Shown: positions 23,117 through 31,017 of the stretch, in pieces
Numbering within the stretch: the stretch's first letter is position 1
Layout: each line of letters starts with the position of its first letter
Source: Rhodoferax sp. UBA4409
GTDB lineage: Bacteria; Pseudomonadota; Gammaproteobacteria; Burkholderiales; Burkholderiaceae_C
Assembly: GCA_002390825.1 (NCBI GenBank)
Contig: DGQR01000015.1
Coordinates: forward strand, 1 to 32,149
Length of the DNA stretch: 32,149 nt
Direction: 5' to 3'
Notes under the pieces: generated by a model
The model's input: only the letters and a program-made list of their open reading frames with translations
Told to the model about the DNA's origin: nothing
Databases searched by the model: none
Position numbers and translations under genes: made by a program

Positions 23117-24117
23117 GCCAAGATGCACAACCCCTGGTAAGAGCGACTGACCTGGCCAAGACCTTTGACGTCTCTGCCCCTTGGCTGAACCGGGTGATCG
23201 AGCGCAAACCCAAGATGCTGCTGAAGGCAGTGAATGGCGTGAGCTTTGATATCGAACGCGGCACCACCCTCGCACTCGTGGGTGAATCCGGATGCGGCAA
23301 AAGCACGGTCGCGCGTTTGCTGGTCGGTTTGTATGAACCCACCCGTGGCGGCTTTGAATTCGATGGGCAAGATGCCCATGCCGCATTCAAAACCCCAGAG
23401 GGACGCAAACTGCGCCGCCGGGTGCAAATGGTGTTCCAAGACCCCTATGCGAGCTTGAATCCACGTTGGACAGTGGGTGACATCATTGCCGAGCCCCTGA
23501 TCGAGCATGAAATCTTGAGTGAGCAAGCTGCCCTGGATCAACGCGTGGGCGAGCTGCTGGAGTCTGTTGGACTCTCGGCACAAGACCGCGTCAAGTTTCC
23601 GCACCAGTTCTCGGGTGGCCAGCGTCAGCGCATTTCCATTGCACGGGCTTTGGCGACCCAGCCGGAGTTTCTGGTGTGCGATGAACCCACCTCCGCTCTG
23701 GACGTGAGTGTGCAGGCGCAAGTGCTCAACATCATGAAAGACCTGCAACGCAAGCAGGGCCTGACCTACCTGTTCATCTCGCACAACCTCGCGGTGGTGC
23801 GGCATGTCAGCGACCAGGTCGGGGTCATGTACCTGGGTGGCTTGGTGGAGTTGGCTGACAAACATACGCTGTTTGACAGCCCGCGTCACCCTTACACCCG
23901 CATGTTGCTGGACGCAATTCCCAAAATGCACGACACCGGGCGCGCACGGACGGCGGTGGCAGGTGAAGTGCCGAACCCGCTCAACCCGCCATCGGGTTGT
24001 GCGTTTCACCCGCGCTGCCCGCATGCCAATGCACGCTGCAAGAGTGAAAAGCCGGAAATGAAAAAGCTCGATGGCATTCGCGTCGCATGCCACGCAGTGG
24101 AGGAAGGCCGGATCTGA
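23113..24117 (+). CDS. dppF: Peptide ABC transporter ATP-binding protein (DppF-like)
   Basis: Second ATPase of the peptide importer, 334 residues. Walker A GESGCGKST, Q-loop VFQDPYASLNPRW, signature QFSGGQRQRISIARAL, Walker B LVCDEPTSALD and switch FISHNLAV are all present. The C-terminal extension has the matching cysteine motif GCAFHPRCPHANARC. I start at the ATG at 23113 (MSQDAQPLV), with GGAGGT 5 nt upstream and an ATGA overlap with dppD; the frame extends 27 codons further inside dppD. It ends the operon; two hairpins follow. Confidence 0.96.
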   Translation: MSQDAQPLVRATDLAKTFDVSAPWLNRVIERKPKMLLKAVNGVSFDIERGTTLALVGESGCGKSTVARLLVGLYEPTRGGFEFDGQDAHAAFKTPEGRKLRRRVQMVFQDPYASLNPRWTVGDIIAEPLIEHEILSEQAALDQRVGELLESVGLSAQDRVKFPHQFSGGQRQRISIARALATQPEFLVCDEPTSALDVSVQAQVLNIMKDLQRKQGLTYLFISHNLAVVRHVSDQVGVMYLGGLVELADKHTLFDSPRHPYTRMLLDAIPKMHDTGRARTAVAGEVPNPLNPPSGCAFHPRCPHANARCKSEKPEMKKLDGIRVACHAVEEGRI

Positions 24118-24125
24118 TGCCCCTC

Positions 24126-24182
24126 GGCGGAACCCTTTGCGGTTCCGCCACTAGAAAGGCCTCGTGAAAGTGGCCTTTCTAG
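24126..24182 (+). terminator. Two hairpins between the convergent dppF and regulator genes
   Basis: GGCGGAACC (24126-24134) pairs with GGTTCCGCC (24141-24149). CTAGAAAGGCC (24151-24161) pairs with GGCCTTTCTAG (24172-24182). The second stem overlaps the stop codon of the convergent gene. Neither has a long T run, so they are weak intrinsic terminators at best, possibly serving both strands. Confidence 0.55.
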
Positions 24183-25867
24183 GCCACCCACCCCGCAGCC
24201 ACCAGCGCGTTCAAAAACTTGTCGCGCTGATCCGCATGCACGAACGGATGACCGAACTGCACCGCCTGCAGGTTGTAGCCCCGGCCACCCATGGCTTGCT
24301 TTAAACTGGTTTGGGCCGCTGCCAGGTCCCCGGCAGCAGACAAACAGGCCGCCAACAGCAGGTGATTGAAATACCAGTCCGCCCGTTTGGCGGTGGCTTC
24401 ACGGGCATAGCGCACCGCATCCGCGTAGCGCCCCTCGATAAAGCAGGCGATCGCCCGGCTACGGATCCAAAGGCTCAGGTGCGGGTCATGCGGGCTCGCA
24501 TCAATGGCCTGCAAAATGAACTCTTCCGCTTCCTCGGTTCTGCCGGAAAACACCAGCAAGCGACCCAGCTCACCGGCCGCAGCCGCGGCTTGTGGATACA
24601 AGCTCAGCGAACACTCCAGCTCGGCAATGGCGGCAGCCATTTGCCCTGCACAAGACAGGGCGGTGCCCAACGTGAAATGGGCAAAGGCATCACGCTCGTC
24701 ATTGCGCACCGCAACCAGCGCCAAGCGATTGGCTTCGGCTACTGCAGCGCGCGGGTCTTCGGCCCACGCACCCCAGAGCTTGGCCATGTGCACAAATGCC
24801 ATCAGCGAGAGACAGGCCGAGTCACCCGGCTTGATTTCCAGGGCCTGGGTCAGCAAGCTTTGGGCTTGCAGCACATGCTCAGGCGTCGTGCGCCAGAAAT
24901 GCCAACGGGCCCGCATCAGCAAGTCCCAGTGCTCCATGTCTTTGGGCGCCACCAAGGCGGAGACCCGCTCCTCGCTGTGCAGGTACACCGGCTCAATCGC
25001 ACTCACAATGTGCGCAGAAATCTCGGCTTGCAGTGCAAACATGTCGTTCAGCGGACGGTCAAAGCGGTCTGACCACAGCGTTTCACCGGTCGTTGTATCC
25101 ACCAGTTCGGCGGTCATACGCAGCATCGCGCCGGCACGGCGCACACTGCCCAACACCAGGTAGCGGGCCCGCAAAGCAGCGCCCACGGCCTGGTTGCTCT
25201 CTGTGGTGTTGCGATAGGCAAACGACGAGTTCCTTGACACCACCAGCAACCACGGCGATTTGGTCAGGTAACTGATGATGTCTTCTGCAAGACCGTCTGA
25301 AAAATACTCCTGGTCTGGGTCTGCATTGAGGTTCACAAACGGCAACACCGCAATCGTCCGCCGGTAGGCCTGAACATCAGCCGCAAGGGTTTTGGGCAGC
25401 ACCGGCGATACCGCATTGGTTTCCGTCTGGCTTGTCGCAAGGCGCAAGGTAAAGCGGTAGCCACGGCTGGGCACTGTTGCTATCGCGTCAGCACCCAAAA
25501 TGCGGCGCAAGCTGGAGACGTGGACTTGGAGGTTGTTTTCCTCCACCACCAAGCCCGGCCAGACCACATCGAACAGCTTCTTTTTAGTGACCAGTTCCCC
25601 CGCATGGTCCACCAGCACACACAACACATCGAAGGCCCGGGCCCCGACCATCACGGTCTGGCCGTGGCGGAGCAACCTGCGCTCATGCCGTTGAAGAACA
25701 AAATCACCAAAGGCACTGATTCCGGGGTCTGCGACGGCGGAAGTGGGGTTAACGAGCAATGTGCACTTTCTGTTTTTGAATGAGGCAGGCAGTCGGCGGC
25801 CCAACGAATTCAGGAATTTTAAGGAGTCATCAAATACTTTTGGGAGGTTGTCGAACCAAACTAACAC
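24179..25867 (-). CDS. Winged-helix regulator with TolB/FlgO-like domain and TPR repeats (CadC-like, soluble)
   Basis: Up to 562 residues. An OmpR-type winged helix lies at about 50-145 (FGDFVLQRHERRLLRHGQ, ALRRILGAD-like SLRRILGAD, VPSRGYRF). Next is a domain starting TIAVLPFVNLNADPDQEYFSDGLAEDII, common in adenylate cyclase/CadC-like proteins and resembling the TolB/FlgO N-domain. TPR-like helical repeats fill about 300-562. I see no membrane segment between the domains, so unlike CadC it is probably cytoplasmic. The start is uncertain. The longest frame begins GTG at 25867, only 25 bp from the divergent gene and with AT-rich, poorly coding sequence. A TTG at 25759 would leave room for a promoter and is a good alternative. 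The signal sensed is unknown. Confidence 0.82.
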   Translation of the reverse strand: MLVWFDNLPKVFDDSLKFLNSLGRRLPASFKNRKCTLLVNPTSAVADPGISAFGDFVLQRHERRLLRHGQTVMVGARAFDVLCVLVDHAGELVTKKKLFDVVWPGLVVEENNLQVHVSSLRRILGADAIATVPSRGYRFTLRLATSQTETNAVSPVLPKTLAADVQAYRRTIAVLPFVNLNADPDQEYFSDGLAEDIISYLTKSPWLLVVSRNSSFAYRNTTESNQAVGAALRARYLVLGSVRRAGAMLRMTAELVDTTTGETLWSDRFDRPLNDMFALQAEISAHIVSAIEPVYLHSEERVSALVAPKDMEHWDLLMRARWHFWRTTPEHVLQAQSLLTQALEIKPGDSACLSLMAFVHMAKLWGAWAEDPRAAVAEANRLALVAVRNDERDAFAHFTLGTALSCAGQMAAAIAELECSLSLYPQAAAAAGELGRLLVFSGRTEEAEEFILQAIDASPHDPHLSLWIRSRAIACFIEGRYADAVRYAREATAKRADWYFNHLLLAACLSAAGDLAAAQTSLKQAMGGRGYNLQAVQFGHPFVHADQRDKFLNALVAAGWVA

Positions 25868-25892
25868 CAGTCGTTGTTAAAAACCATATTCC

Positions 25893-26501
25893 ATGTCCAA
25901 CCCCATCCACCCGGCCGAGCCAGCGGCATCGCTCTGGACCCAAACCACCGTGCTGCGCAATGCGCAAAACCAAGAAGAAGCGATCAGTATCGGGCCAGAC
26001 CGCAAGGTTTGGAGCTTTATTGCGGACACGGGCGACAGCCGCTTTGAGGCCAGCGGCCAGCGGCTGGAAAACTTGGGGCTTTCGGCAGACTTTGTGACCG
26101 TCGGACGCAATTCGGTGGGCGCCTTGGTGGTCATCGCCGCTAAAGGTTTGACCCTGCAATACCGCACAGAAAGGCCGCTCACTGCCCTGGACATGGCCGA
26201 TGGCCTGCGCCACCGCTGGACACCGGCAAAACCGATTCAACTCCCGCGGATTGAGGGTGCGGTTGGCGTTCGCCGCCTGTACACACAGTCCAGCTTCAGC
26301 GGCCTGCGGATCGCCCTGATTGTGGACACCGAAACGCCTGAACATGGCGCCAGTTACATGATGGTTTGCTCGCAATGGGGCGAAACAGGTCCTGGCCCGT
26401 TCATCTTGCTGCCTCCCTTGGGCGCCCACAAGCCCGCGCCCCATAAACCCGCCGGCCCTACCCTGCGCAACCGCATTTTCGGCTCGACACAAATCGCATG
26501 A
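25893..26501 (+). CDS. Hypothetical protein of 202 residues
   Basis: I do not recognise a family. The protein begins MSNPIHPAEPAASLWTQ, has no signal peptide or membrane segment, and ends in a basic, proline-rich tail (KPAPHKPAGPTLRNRIFG). The middle is mixed polar and hydrophobic and looks globular and beta-rich. It is divergent from the winged-helix/TPR regulator, so it may be that regulator's target. A 220-codon frame on the opposite strand covers the same DNA, but has a poorer amino-acid profile. The ribosome-binding site of the chosen start is weak. A copy of an intergenic repeat begins exactly at its stop codon. Confidence 0.62.
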   Translation: MSNPIHPAEPAASLWTQTTVLRNAQNQEEAISIGPDRKVWSFIADTGDSRFEASGQRLENLGLSADFVTVGRNSVGALVVIAAKGLTLQYRTERPLTALDMADGLRHRWTPAKPIQLPRIEGAVGVRRLYTQSSFSGLRIALIVDTETPEHGASYMMVCSQWGETGPGPFILLPPLGAHKPAPHKPAGPTLRNRIFGSTQIA

Positions 26502-26558
26502 TTTGAGCCACTAGCGCAGGCATTCATTGCGCAATCTGCTATTTATTTGATAGCAAAT
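26501..26558 (-). repeat. Intergenic repeat, copy B (Comamonadaceae-type)
   Basis: Read on the minus strand it contains ATAGCAGATTGCGC, then about 11 bases, then GCGCTAGTGGCT. This aligns with copy A at 30963-31010 (ATAGCAGCTTGCGC ... GCGCTAGGGGCT). An outer GCTATCAAATAAATAGC hairpin (26553-26537) lies at its left end. It fills the convergent gap between the hypothetical gene and the VOC gene and may act as a terminator or RNA-stability element. Confidence 0.65.
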
Positions 26559-26969
26559 TTACTGGTCAGCCTCGTAGATTTCGAGTGGCAGCCCATCCGG
26601 ATCGGCAAAAAAAGTAAACCGCTTGCCGGTGTACTCGTCAACCCGCACTGCTTCGACCGCCAGGCCTTGTGCCTCGAGTTGCTGTTTGGCAAGCTCTACA
26701 TCGGCCACCGCAAAACACAGGTGCCGCAAGCCACACGCCTCCGGGCGTGAAGGGCGCGGTGGCGGGTTCGGAAACGAAAACAACTCGATCTGCGAGCCAT
26801 CCGGCAAGGCAAGATCCAGCTTCCAGGAATCACGCGCACTGCGGTAGTTTTCCGCCAGCACGCGCAAACCCAAAACCTCGACATAAAAGTGCTTGGAGCG
26901 GGCGTAGTCTGACGCAATCACCGCGACATGGTGCACACCTTGCAACTGCAGCGCAGGCATGGCGCTCAT
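26559..26969 (-). CDS. VOC/glyoxalase-fold protein (YaeR/GloA2-like)
   Basis: A single vicinal-oxygen-chelate domain protein of 136 residues. GVHHVAVIASDYARSKHFYVEVLGLRV carries the first metal histidine, and LRHLCFAVADVE the second. SQIELFSF and LPLEIYE carry the metal glutamates of the second halves. The best relatives I recall are YaeR/GloA2-type small glyoxalase-like proteins, whose substrate is unsettled. Its ATG overlaps the stop of the ThDP enzyme gene (ATGA at 26966-26969), so it is translationally coupled and should act in the same process. Confidence 0.9.
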   Translation of the reverse strand: MSAMPALQLQGVHHVAVIASDYARSKHFYVEVLGLRVLAENYRSARDSWKLDLALPDGSQIELFSFPNPPPRPSRPEACGLRHLCFAVADVELAKQQLEAQGLAVEAVRVDEYTGKRFTFFADPDGLPLEIYEADQ

Positions 26970-28762
26970 CGCTTGAGGGCGTTTTGGGTCAGGCTCTGCA
27001 GGGTTCCGCGGGTGCTGATGAGCTCAGGCTCCAGCACCACCTCAATCACGGTGCCCTGCGGCCGGGCCAAGGCGGCAAGCAGCTCGGCCTCAAAATCTGC
27101 ACTCTTGCGGATCGTGACACCGGCATAGCCATAGGCCCGTGCCAGCGCACTGAAGTCGGGATTGGCCAGCGCGGTACCGGCCACATGCTCTGGATATTCG
27201 CGCTCTTGGTGCATGCGGATGGTGCCGTACATGCCGTTGTTCAACAGCAAAATAATGCTCTTGGCACCGTGCTGCACCGCGGTGGCGAGCTCCTGCCCGT
27301 TCATCAGGAAATCGCCATCGCCGGCAATTGTGAATGCCACCCGGCTTTGGCCGCTGCCAGTCGCTTCTTGGCTCAAAATCGCCGCCGCAATCCCTGCGGG
27401 CACGCCATAGCCCATGGCGCCGTTGGTCGGCGCCAACTGGGTTTTGTGCCCGGCGGCCATACCGGTGTAGCGGTAAAAACGATGCAACCAGCTTGCAAAG
27501 TTGCCGGCACCGTTGGTCAGCACCGCATCCGCGGGCAGGTGCTTTTGCAAACAGGCGATCACATGGGGCATGTCCACCAAACCGCGCTCGTTGTCGGCCG
27601 GCAAATCGGCAATCACCGAGGGCACGAGATTGGCCTGGTAGTCGGCATTGCAGGCCTGTGTCCAAGCCTCCCACGGCACATTCACCGGTGCGGTCAACAC
27701 CTCCAGAGAGCGGGCCGCAGCGCGCATGCTGGCGTGAATGGCCAGATCCGCTTGGTACACCCGGTTGAGCTCTTCTGCGCTCGCGTGGATGTGCACCAGT
27801 GTCTGCGCCGCTTTGGGCGCTTGCAGCAGGGTGTAGCCACCGGTGGTCATTTCACCCAAACGGGGGCCGATGGCAATGATCAAGTCACTGTCGCGCACCC
27901 GCTTGGCAAGCGCCGGGTTGATGCCGATGCCCACATCGCCCGCGTACTGCGGGTGGTGGTTGTCAAAAGTGTCTTGAAAGCGGAACGCATTGCCCACCGG
28001 CAAGCGCCAGTTTTCAGCGAAGCGCTGCAGCGCTTGCGCGGCCTGCGGCGTCCACCCCCCGCCCCCGGCAATCACGAAGGGGCGCTCTGCTTTCATGAGC
28101 AGCTGGCGCAGATCCCGCAGGGCACCAGGGTCGCTCCAGGCCTCGACGGGCTCGACGCGGGCCAGCGGCTGAGGAAGCTGCCCCGCGGCATCGGGCACCA
28201 ACACTTGCGTCAACATGTCTTCCGGCAACACCAGCACCACCGGACCGGGGCGCCCATTCATGGCGGTGGCAAAAGCGCGCGCCACGTATTCGGGAATGCG
28301 TTTCGCATCGTCAATCCGCTCGACCCGCTTGGCCATGCCCAGGGCACTGGGGCCGAACATGACCCGGTAATCCATTTCCTGAAAAGCCTCGCGATCGCGC
28401 TGGTCGCTAGCCACATCCCCGATGAACAGCACCATCGGCGTGGAGTCCTGAAACGCGGTGTGTACCCCAATGCTGGCATTCGTAGCCCCCGGGCCGCGGG
28501 TTACAAAACAAATACCGGGGCGGCCGGTCAGCTTGCCTTGGGCTTCCGCCATGAACGCAGCACCGCCCTCTTGCCGGTTGATGATGAATCGAATCTGATC
28601 CCGGTAGCGGTGAAAGCCATCGAGCACCGCCAAATAGCTTTCGCCCGGCACACCAAAAGCGTGGGTAACGCCCTGTGCAATCAGGCACTGGACCAAGAGG
28701 TGCCCGGCGAGTGCGGGGGTGGAGGTGTCAAGAGTGGATGTGGATGTCTGCATGCCCGACAT
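26966..28762 (-). CDS. Thiamine-diphosphate enzyme, acetolactate synthase large-subunit-like
   Basis: A ThDP-dependent enzyme of about 598 residues in the IlvB-like superfamily. HAFGVPGESYLAVLDGF opens the PYR domain, and the catalytic glutamate is E65 in NRQEGGAAF. The central domain follows, and the C-terminal PP domain has the metal/ThDP motif starting GDGDFLMNGQELATAV and ending LLLNN. No regulatory small subunit (ilvN) is adjacent, so a biosynthetic acetolactate synthase is unlikely; decarboxylase or C-C/C-S-forming relatives are possible. The start is one of three nearby ATGs (28780, 28762, 28753), none with a good Shine-Dalgarno. The longer frame upstream lies inside the desulfurase gene. 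It sits 35 nt after the desulfurase and overlaps the VOC gene. Confidence 0.85.
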   Translation of the reverse strand: MSGMQTSTSTLDTSTPALAGHLLVQCLIAQGVTHAFGVPGESYLAVLDGFHRYRDQIRFIINRQEGGAAFMAEAQGKLTGRPGICFVTRGPGATNASIGVHTAFQDSTPMVLFIGDVASDQRDREAFQEMDYRVMFGPSALGMAKRVERIDDAKRIPEYVARAFATAMNGRPGPVVLVLPEDMLTQVLVPDAAGQLPQPLARVEPVEAWSDPGALRDLRQLLMKAERPFVIAGGGGWTPQAAQALQRFAENWRLPVGNAFRFQDTFDNHHPQYAGDVGIGINPALAKRVRDSDLIIAIGPRLGEMTTGGYTLLQAPKAAQTLVHIHASAEELNRVYQADLAIHASMRAAARSLEVLTAPVNVPWEAWTQACNADYQANLVPSVIADLPADNERGLVDMPHVIACLQKHLPADAVLTNGAGNFASWLHRFYRYTGMAAGHKTQLAPTNGAMGYGVPAGIAAAILSQEATGSGQSRVAFTIAGDGDFLMNGQELATAVQHGAKSIILLLNNGMYGTIRMHQEREYPEHVAGTALANPDFSALARAYGYAGVTIRKSADFEAELLAALARPQGTVIEVVLEPELISTRGTLQSLTQNALKR

Positions 28763-28797
28763 TGTGCCGCTAGGTGCCATGCGCAGAGCGCACAGAC

Positions 28798-30366
28798 CTA
28801 TGCCATTTCCGCCAGTGCCACCCCACCCTCCAGGTGCCACACCTGTGTGTGCCCCCGTGCCCGCAACAGCGCCGCGGCCTGGCGACTGCGTGCGCCGCTG
28901 CGGCAGAACATGACCACCGGGCCCAAGGCTTGCGACAAGTCCGCAGGCATGCTGTTGCGAAGAGCCTCCAAGGGCACATTGAGGGTGCTGGCTTGCGTCC
29001 ACGGCAGCAAGTTTTGGCTGGCCTGGTGCTCGGCCACATCGCGGACATCGACCATCCGGGCGTCCGGGTGGCGTTGGAAGAATTCGCCCAGAGCATCAGC
29101 AGACAGCCCGCCTTCGCTCCCGCACTCGATGGAAATGGCAGGCCCGCCATTGACCGGGGCAGCGCCCGCCCAGCAGGTCCGCAGCACTTGGCCGCAGACG
29201 GCGATGCGGGCACATGCCTCGTCGATGAATGCTGCGTCTGCCGTGGCGCCTATCGAGAGGCGCACCGCGCCCTCGGTCTGCCATGCTGGCAGACCCATCG
29301 CCTGCAGCACATAGCTGGGTTCGGCTTTGGCGGCACTGCAAGCGCTGCCAGCGCTGATGCGCATGCCGGCCGCGTCAAACACATTGAGCAGCGTTTTGCT
29401 GTCTATGCCGGGAACCGAAAAATTGAGCGTGGTTGGCAAGCTGCCTTCAAAGGGCATGTTGAACACCACGCCGGGCAAGGCCGCGCGCAGCGCATCGGCC
29501 AGGCGGGCACGGTAGTGCGCCAGTTGCGCGTGGCTGCAGAACACCGCGTCGCCCCCGTCTTCCAGCACCTGCAAGACTGCGCCCAGGGCAGCAATGCCGG
29601 GCATGTTTTCGGTACCGGCCCGGTGCCCGCCCTCTTGGCCACCACCGGCCATCAGCGCGGTGTAGTGGCTGCCCTCCCGCACATACAGCATGCCGATGCC
29701 TTTGGGCGCATAGAGCTTGTGGCCGGAGAACGGCGCGTAATCGATGCGGGTGGCCGCCAAATTCAAATCGAGCTTGCCCAGCGCCTGCACACAGTCCACC
29801 AGCCACAGGGCGCGGGAGCCGCTAACCTGTAACGCGGCCTCTATGCCGGCAATGTCCGACACCACTCCCGTCTCGTTGTTGGCGGCCATGGTGCATAGCA
29901 GCGTCGCGCCCGGCAGATGTTGCTGCAGAAACGCCAGATCGTGCAAGCCGTGTGTGTTGACCGGCACGGTTAGCACCGGCAGGTTCAGGCCCAACAGCTG
30001 GTTCCAGTGCGCCACCGCTTGCGGCACCGCTTTGTGCTCGGTGGCACCCAACAAAATCGGCCCGTTTACCGCTTCGCCGGCATCACGGCGTACGCGCGCG
30101 GCACACAAGGCCGACAGCACGGCGGTTTGAATGCCCTCTGTAGCCCCACTCCCGAACACCAACTGCCCATTCCCGGTACCCAGCACCCGGGCAACCTGCG
30201 CACGCACCCGATCGAGCACGGCCTTGGCGCGTAAGCCGGTGCTGTGGCTGCTGCTGGGGTTCCCGAATTGCCCGGACAAGGCCCGCACCGCAGCATCCCG
30301 AGCGGCGGGCAAGACCGGTGTGGTGGCGTTGCAGTCCAGGTAAATCTCGTGGGCAGGTGCGTGCAT
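28798..30366 (-). CDS. Cysteine desulfurase fused to a C-terminal rhodanese domain
   Basis: A two-domain protein of 522 residues. Residues 1-395 are a NifS/IscS-type PLP enzyme: YLDCNATTPV at the start, ATEHKAV (109-114), the PLP lysine K217 in SGHKLYAPKG, GGQEGGHRAGTEN, and the sulfur-accepting C343 in SAGSACSAAKAEPSYVL. After a linker (about 396-425), residues 430-522 form a rhodanese domain: MVDVRDVAEH and the active loop CRSGARS with C488. Persulfide made at C343 could pass directly to C488. I start at the ATG at 30366 (MHAPAHEIYLD), which fits the family; its ribosome-binding site is poor. It leads an operon with the ThDP and VOC genes and is divergent from a DecR-like regulator. Confidence 0.93.
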   Translation of the reverse strand: MHAPAHEIYLDCNATTPVLPAARDAAVRALSGQFGNPSSSHSTGLRAKAVLDRVRAQVARVLGTGNGQLVFGSGATEGIQTAVLSALCAARVRRDAGEAVNGPILLGATEHKAVPQAVAHWNQLLGLNLPVLTVPVNTHGLHDLAFLQQHLPGATLLCTMAANNETGVVSDIAGIEAALQVSGSRALWLVDCVQALGKLDLNLAATRIDYAPFSGHKLYAPKGIGMLYVREGSHYTALMAGGGQEGGHRAGTENMPGIAALGAVLQVLEDGGDAVFCSHAQLAHYRARLADALRAALPGVVFNMPFEGSLPTTLNFSVPGIDSKTLLNVFDAAGMRISAGSACSAAKAEPSYVLQAMGLPAWQTEGAVRLSIGATADAAFIDEACARIAVCGQVLRTCWAGAAPVNGGPAISIECGSEGGLSADALGEFFQRHPDARMVDVRDVAEHQASQNLLPWTQASTLNVPLEALRNSMPADLSQALGPVVMFCRSGARSRQAAALLRARGHTQVWHLEGGVALAEMA

Positions 30367-30437
30367 GGAAGTCGTCGTGGGGTGGTGAAAACAAGCCCTC
30401 GATGGTAGGCAGGCACCCACGAACAAACATCTCATTT

Positions 30438-30467
30438 TTTACCCATATTCAGCAAACCATAGAATAT
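30438..30467 (+). promoter_or_regulatory. Promoter and operator candidate between the desulfurase and Lrp genes
   Basis: On the plus strand TTTACC (30438-30443) and TAGAAT (30460-30465), spaced 16 bp, form a plausible sigma-70 promoter for the regulator. An inverted repeat ATATTC-N11-GAATAT (30445-30467) overlaps it, in an AT-rich stretch typical of Lrp-family binding. It could serve both divergent units. Confidence 0.5.
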
Positions 30468-30496
30468 TCATTCTCCAATACCATCCCATTGAAGCA

Positions 30497-30964
30497 ATGA
30501 GCACCCATAAAGAACTGGACCGCACTGACCGTGCCATCTTGAGTGAACTGCAAAAAGACGGCACCCTGTCGGTGGCGCAGCTGAGTGAAAAGATCGGCCT
30601 ATCCACCACCCCGTGCTGGAAACGGGTGAAAGCGATGGAAGAGTCCGGCCTGATCGAAAAGCGCGTGGCCATCGTCAACCGCGAACAAGCCGGCCTACCG
30701 GTCACCGTGTTTGTGAGCCTGCGCACCAACCGGCACGACGAAGCCTGGCTGCGCGAATTTGCCGCGGCAGTGGCTGGCATGCCCGAGGTGCAAGAGTTCC
30801 ACCGCATGAGCGGCGATGTGGACTACCTGCTCAAGGTGGTGGCTGCCGACATCGCCGGCTACGACCGCTTCTATAAGCGCCTGATCCAGCTCGCAGAGCT
30901 CTCCGGCGTGTCATCGGCCTTCTCGATGGAGCAGATCAAGAGCACCACGGCGCTACCATTGTGA
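30497..30964 (+). CDS. Lrp/AsnC-family regulator, DecR-like (cysteine-responsive type)
   Basis: A small regulator of 155 residues with an N-terminal helix-turn-helix (about 8-55, LDRTDRAILSELQKDGTL ... LSTTPCWKRVKAMEESGLI) and a C-terminal RAM ligand-binding domain. It matches what I recall of E. coli DecR (YbaO) unusually well: TTPCWKR in the recognition helix, RMSGDVDYLLKV, YDRFYKRLI and SSAFSMEQIKSTTALPL at the end. DecR and the related CuyR/YbaO group sense L-cysteine and activate desulfidases. Divergence from a cysteine desulfurase-rhodanese gene supports the same ligand here; that is inference. The stop codon forms the first bases of an intergenic repeat. Confidence 0.93.
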   Translation: MSTHKELDRTDRAILSELQKDGTLSVAQLSEKIGLSTTPCWKRVKAMEESGLIEKRVAIVNREQAGLPVTVFVSLRTNRHDEAWLREFAAAVAGMPEVQEFHRMSGDVDYLLKVVAADIAGYDRFYKRLIQLAELSGVSSAFSMEQIKSTTALPL

Positions 30965-31010
30965 TAGCAGCTTGCGCATATTCCATGGGCGCTAGGGGCT
31001 GATTTTGATC
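30963..31010 (+). repeat. Intergenic repeat, copy A (Comamonadaceae-type)
   Basis: The core is GATAGCAGCTTGCGC, then about 12 bases, then GCGCTAGGGGCTGATTTTG. The GCGC blocks and the AGC/GCT ends form an imperfect dyad. It begins within the TGA stop of the Lrp gene and occupies the convergent gap before the LysR gene. It aligns with copy B at 26501-26558. I recall similar sequences between many genes in Comamonadaceae genomes; copy number could not be checked here. Confidence 0.65.
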
Positions 31011-31017
31011 ATGTCTA

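Noticed and set aside
25830..26492. A 220-codon minus-strand frame opposite the hypothetical gene
   Set aside because: It has a poorer amino-acid profile and overlaps the regulator's start region. The plus-strand frame looks more protein-like, though neither has a known family, so this is a judgement rather than proof.
26669..29314. An 881-codon open frame on the plus strand opposite the ThDP enzyme and desulfurase
   Set aside because: It is antisense to two genes with intact catalytic motifs. The product is rich in His, Gln, Arg and Gly with no domain pattern, as expected from the complementary strand of GC-rich codons.
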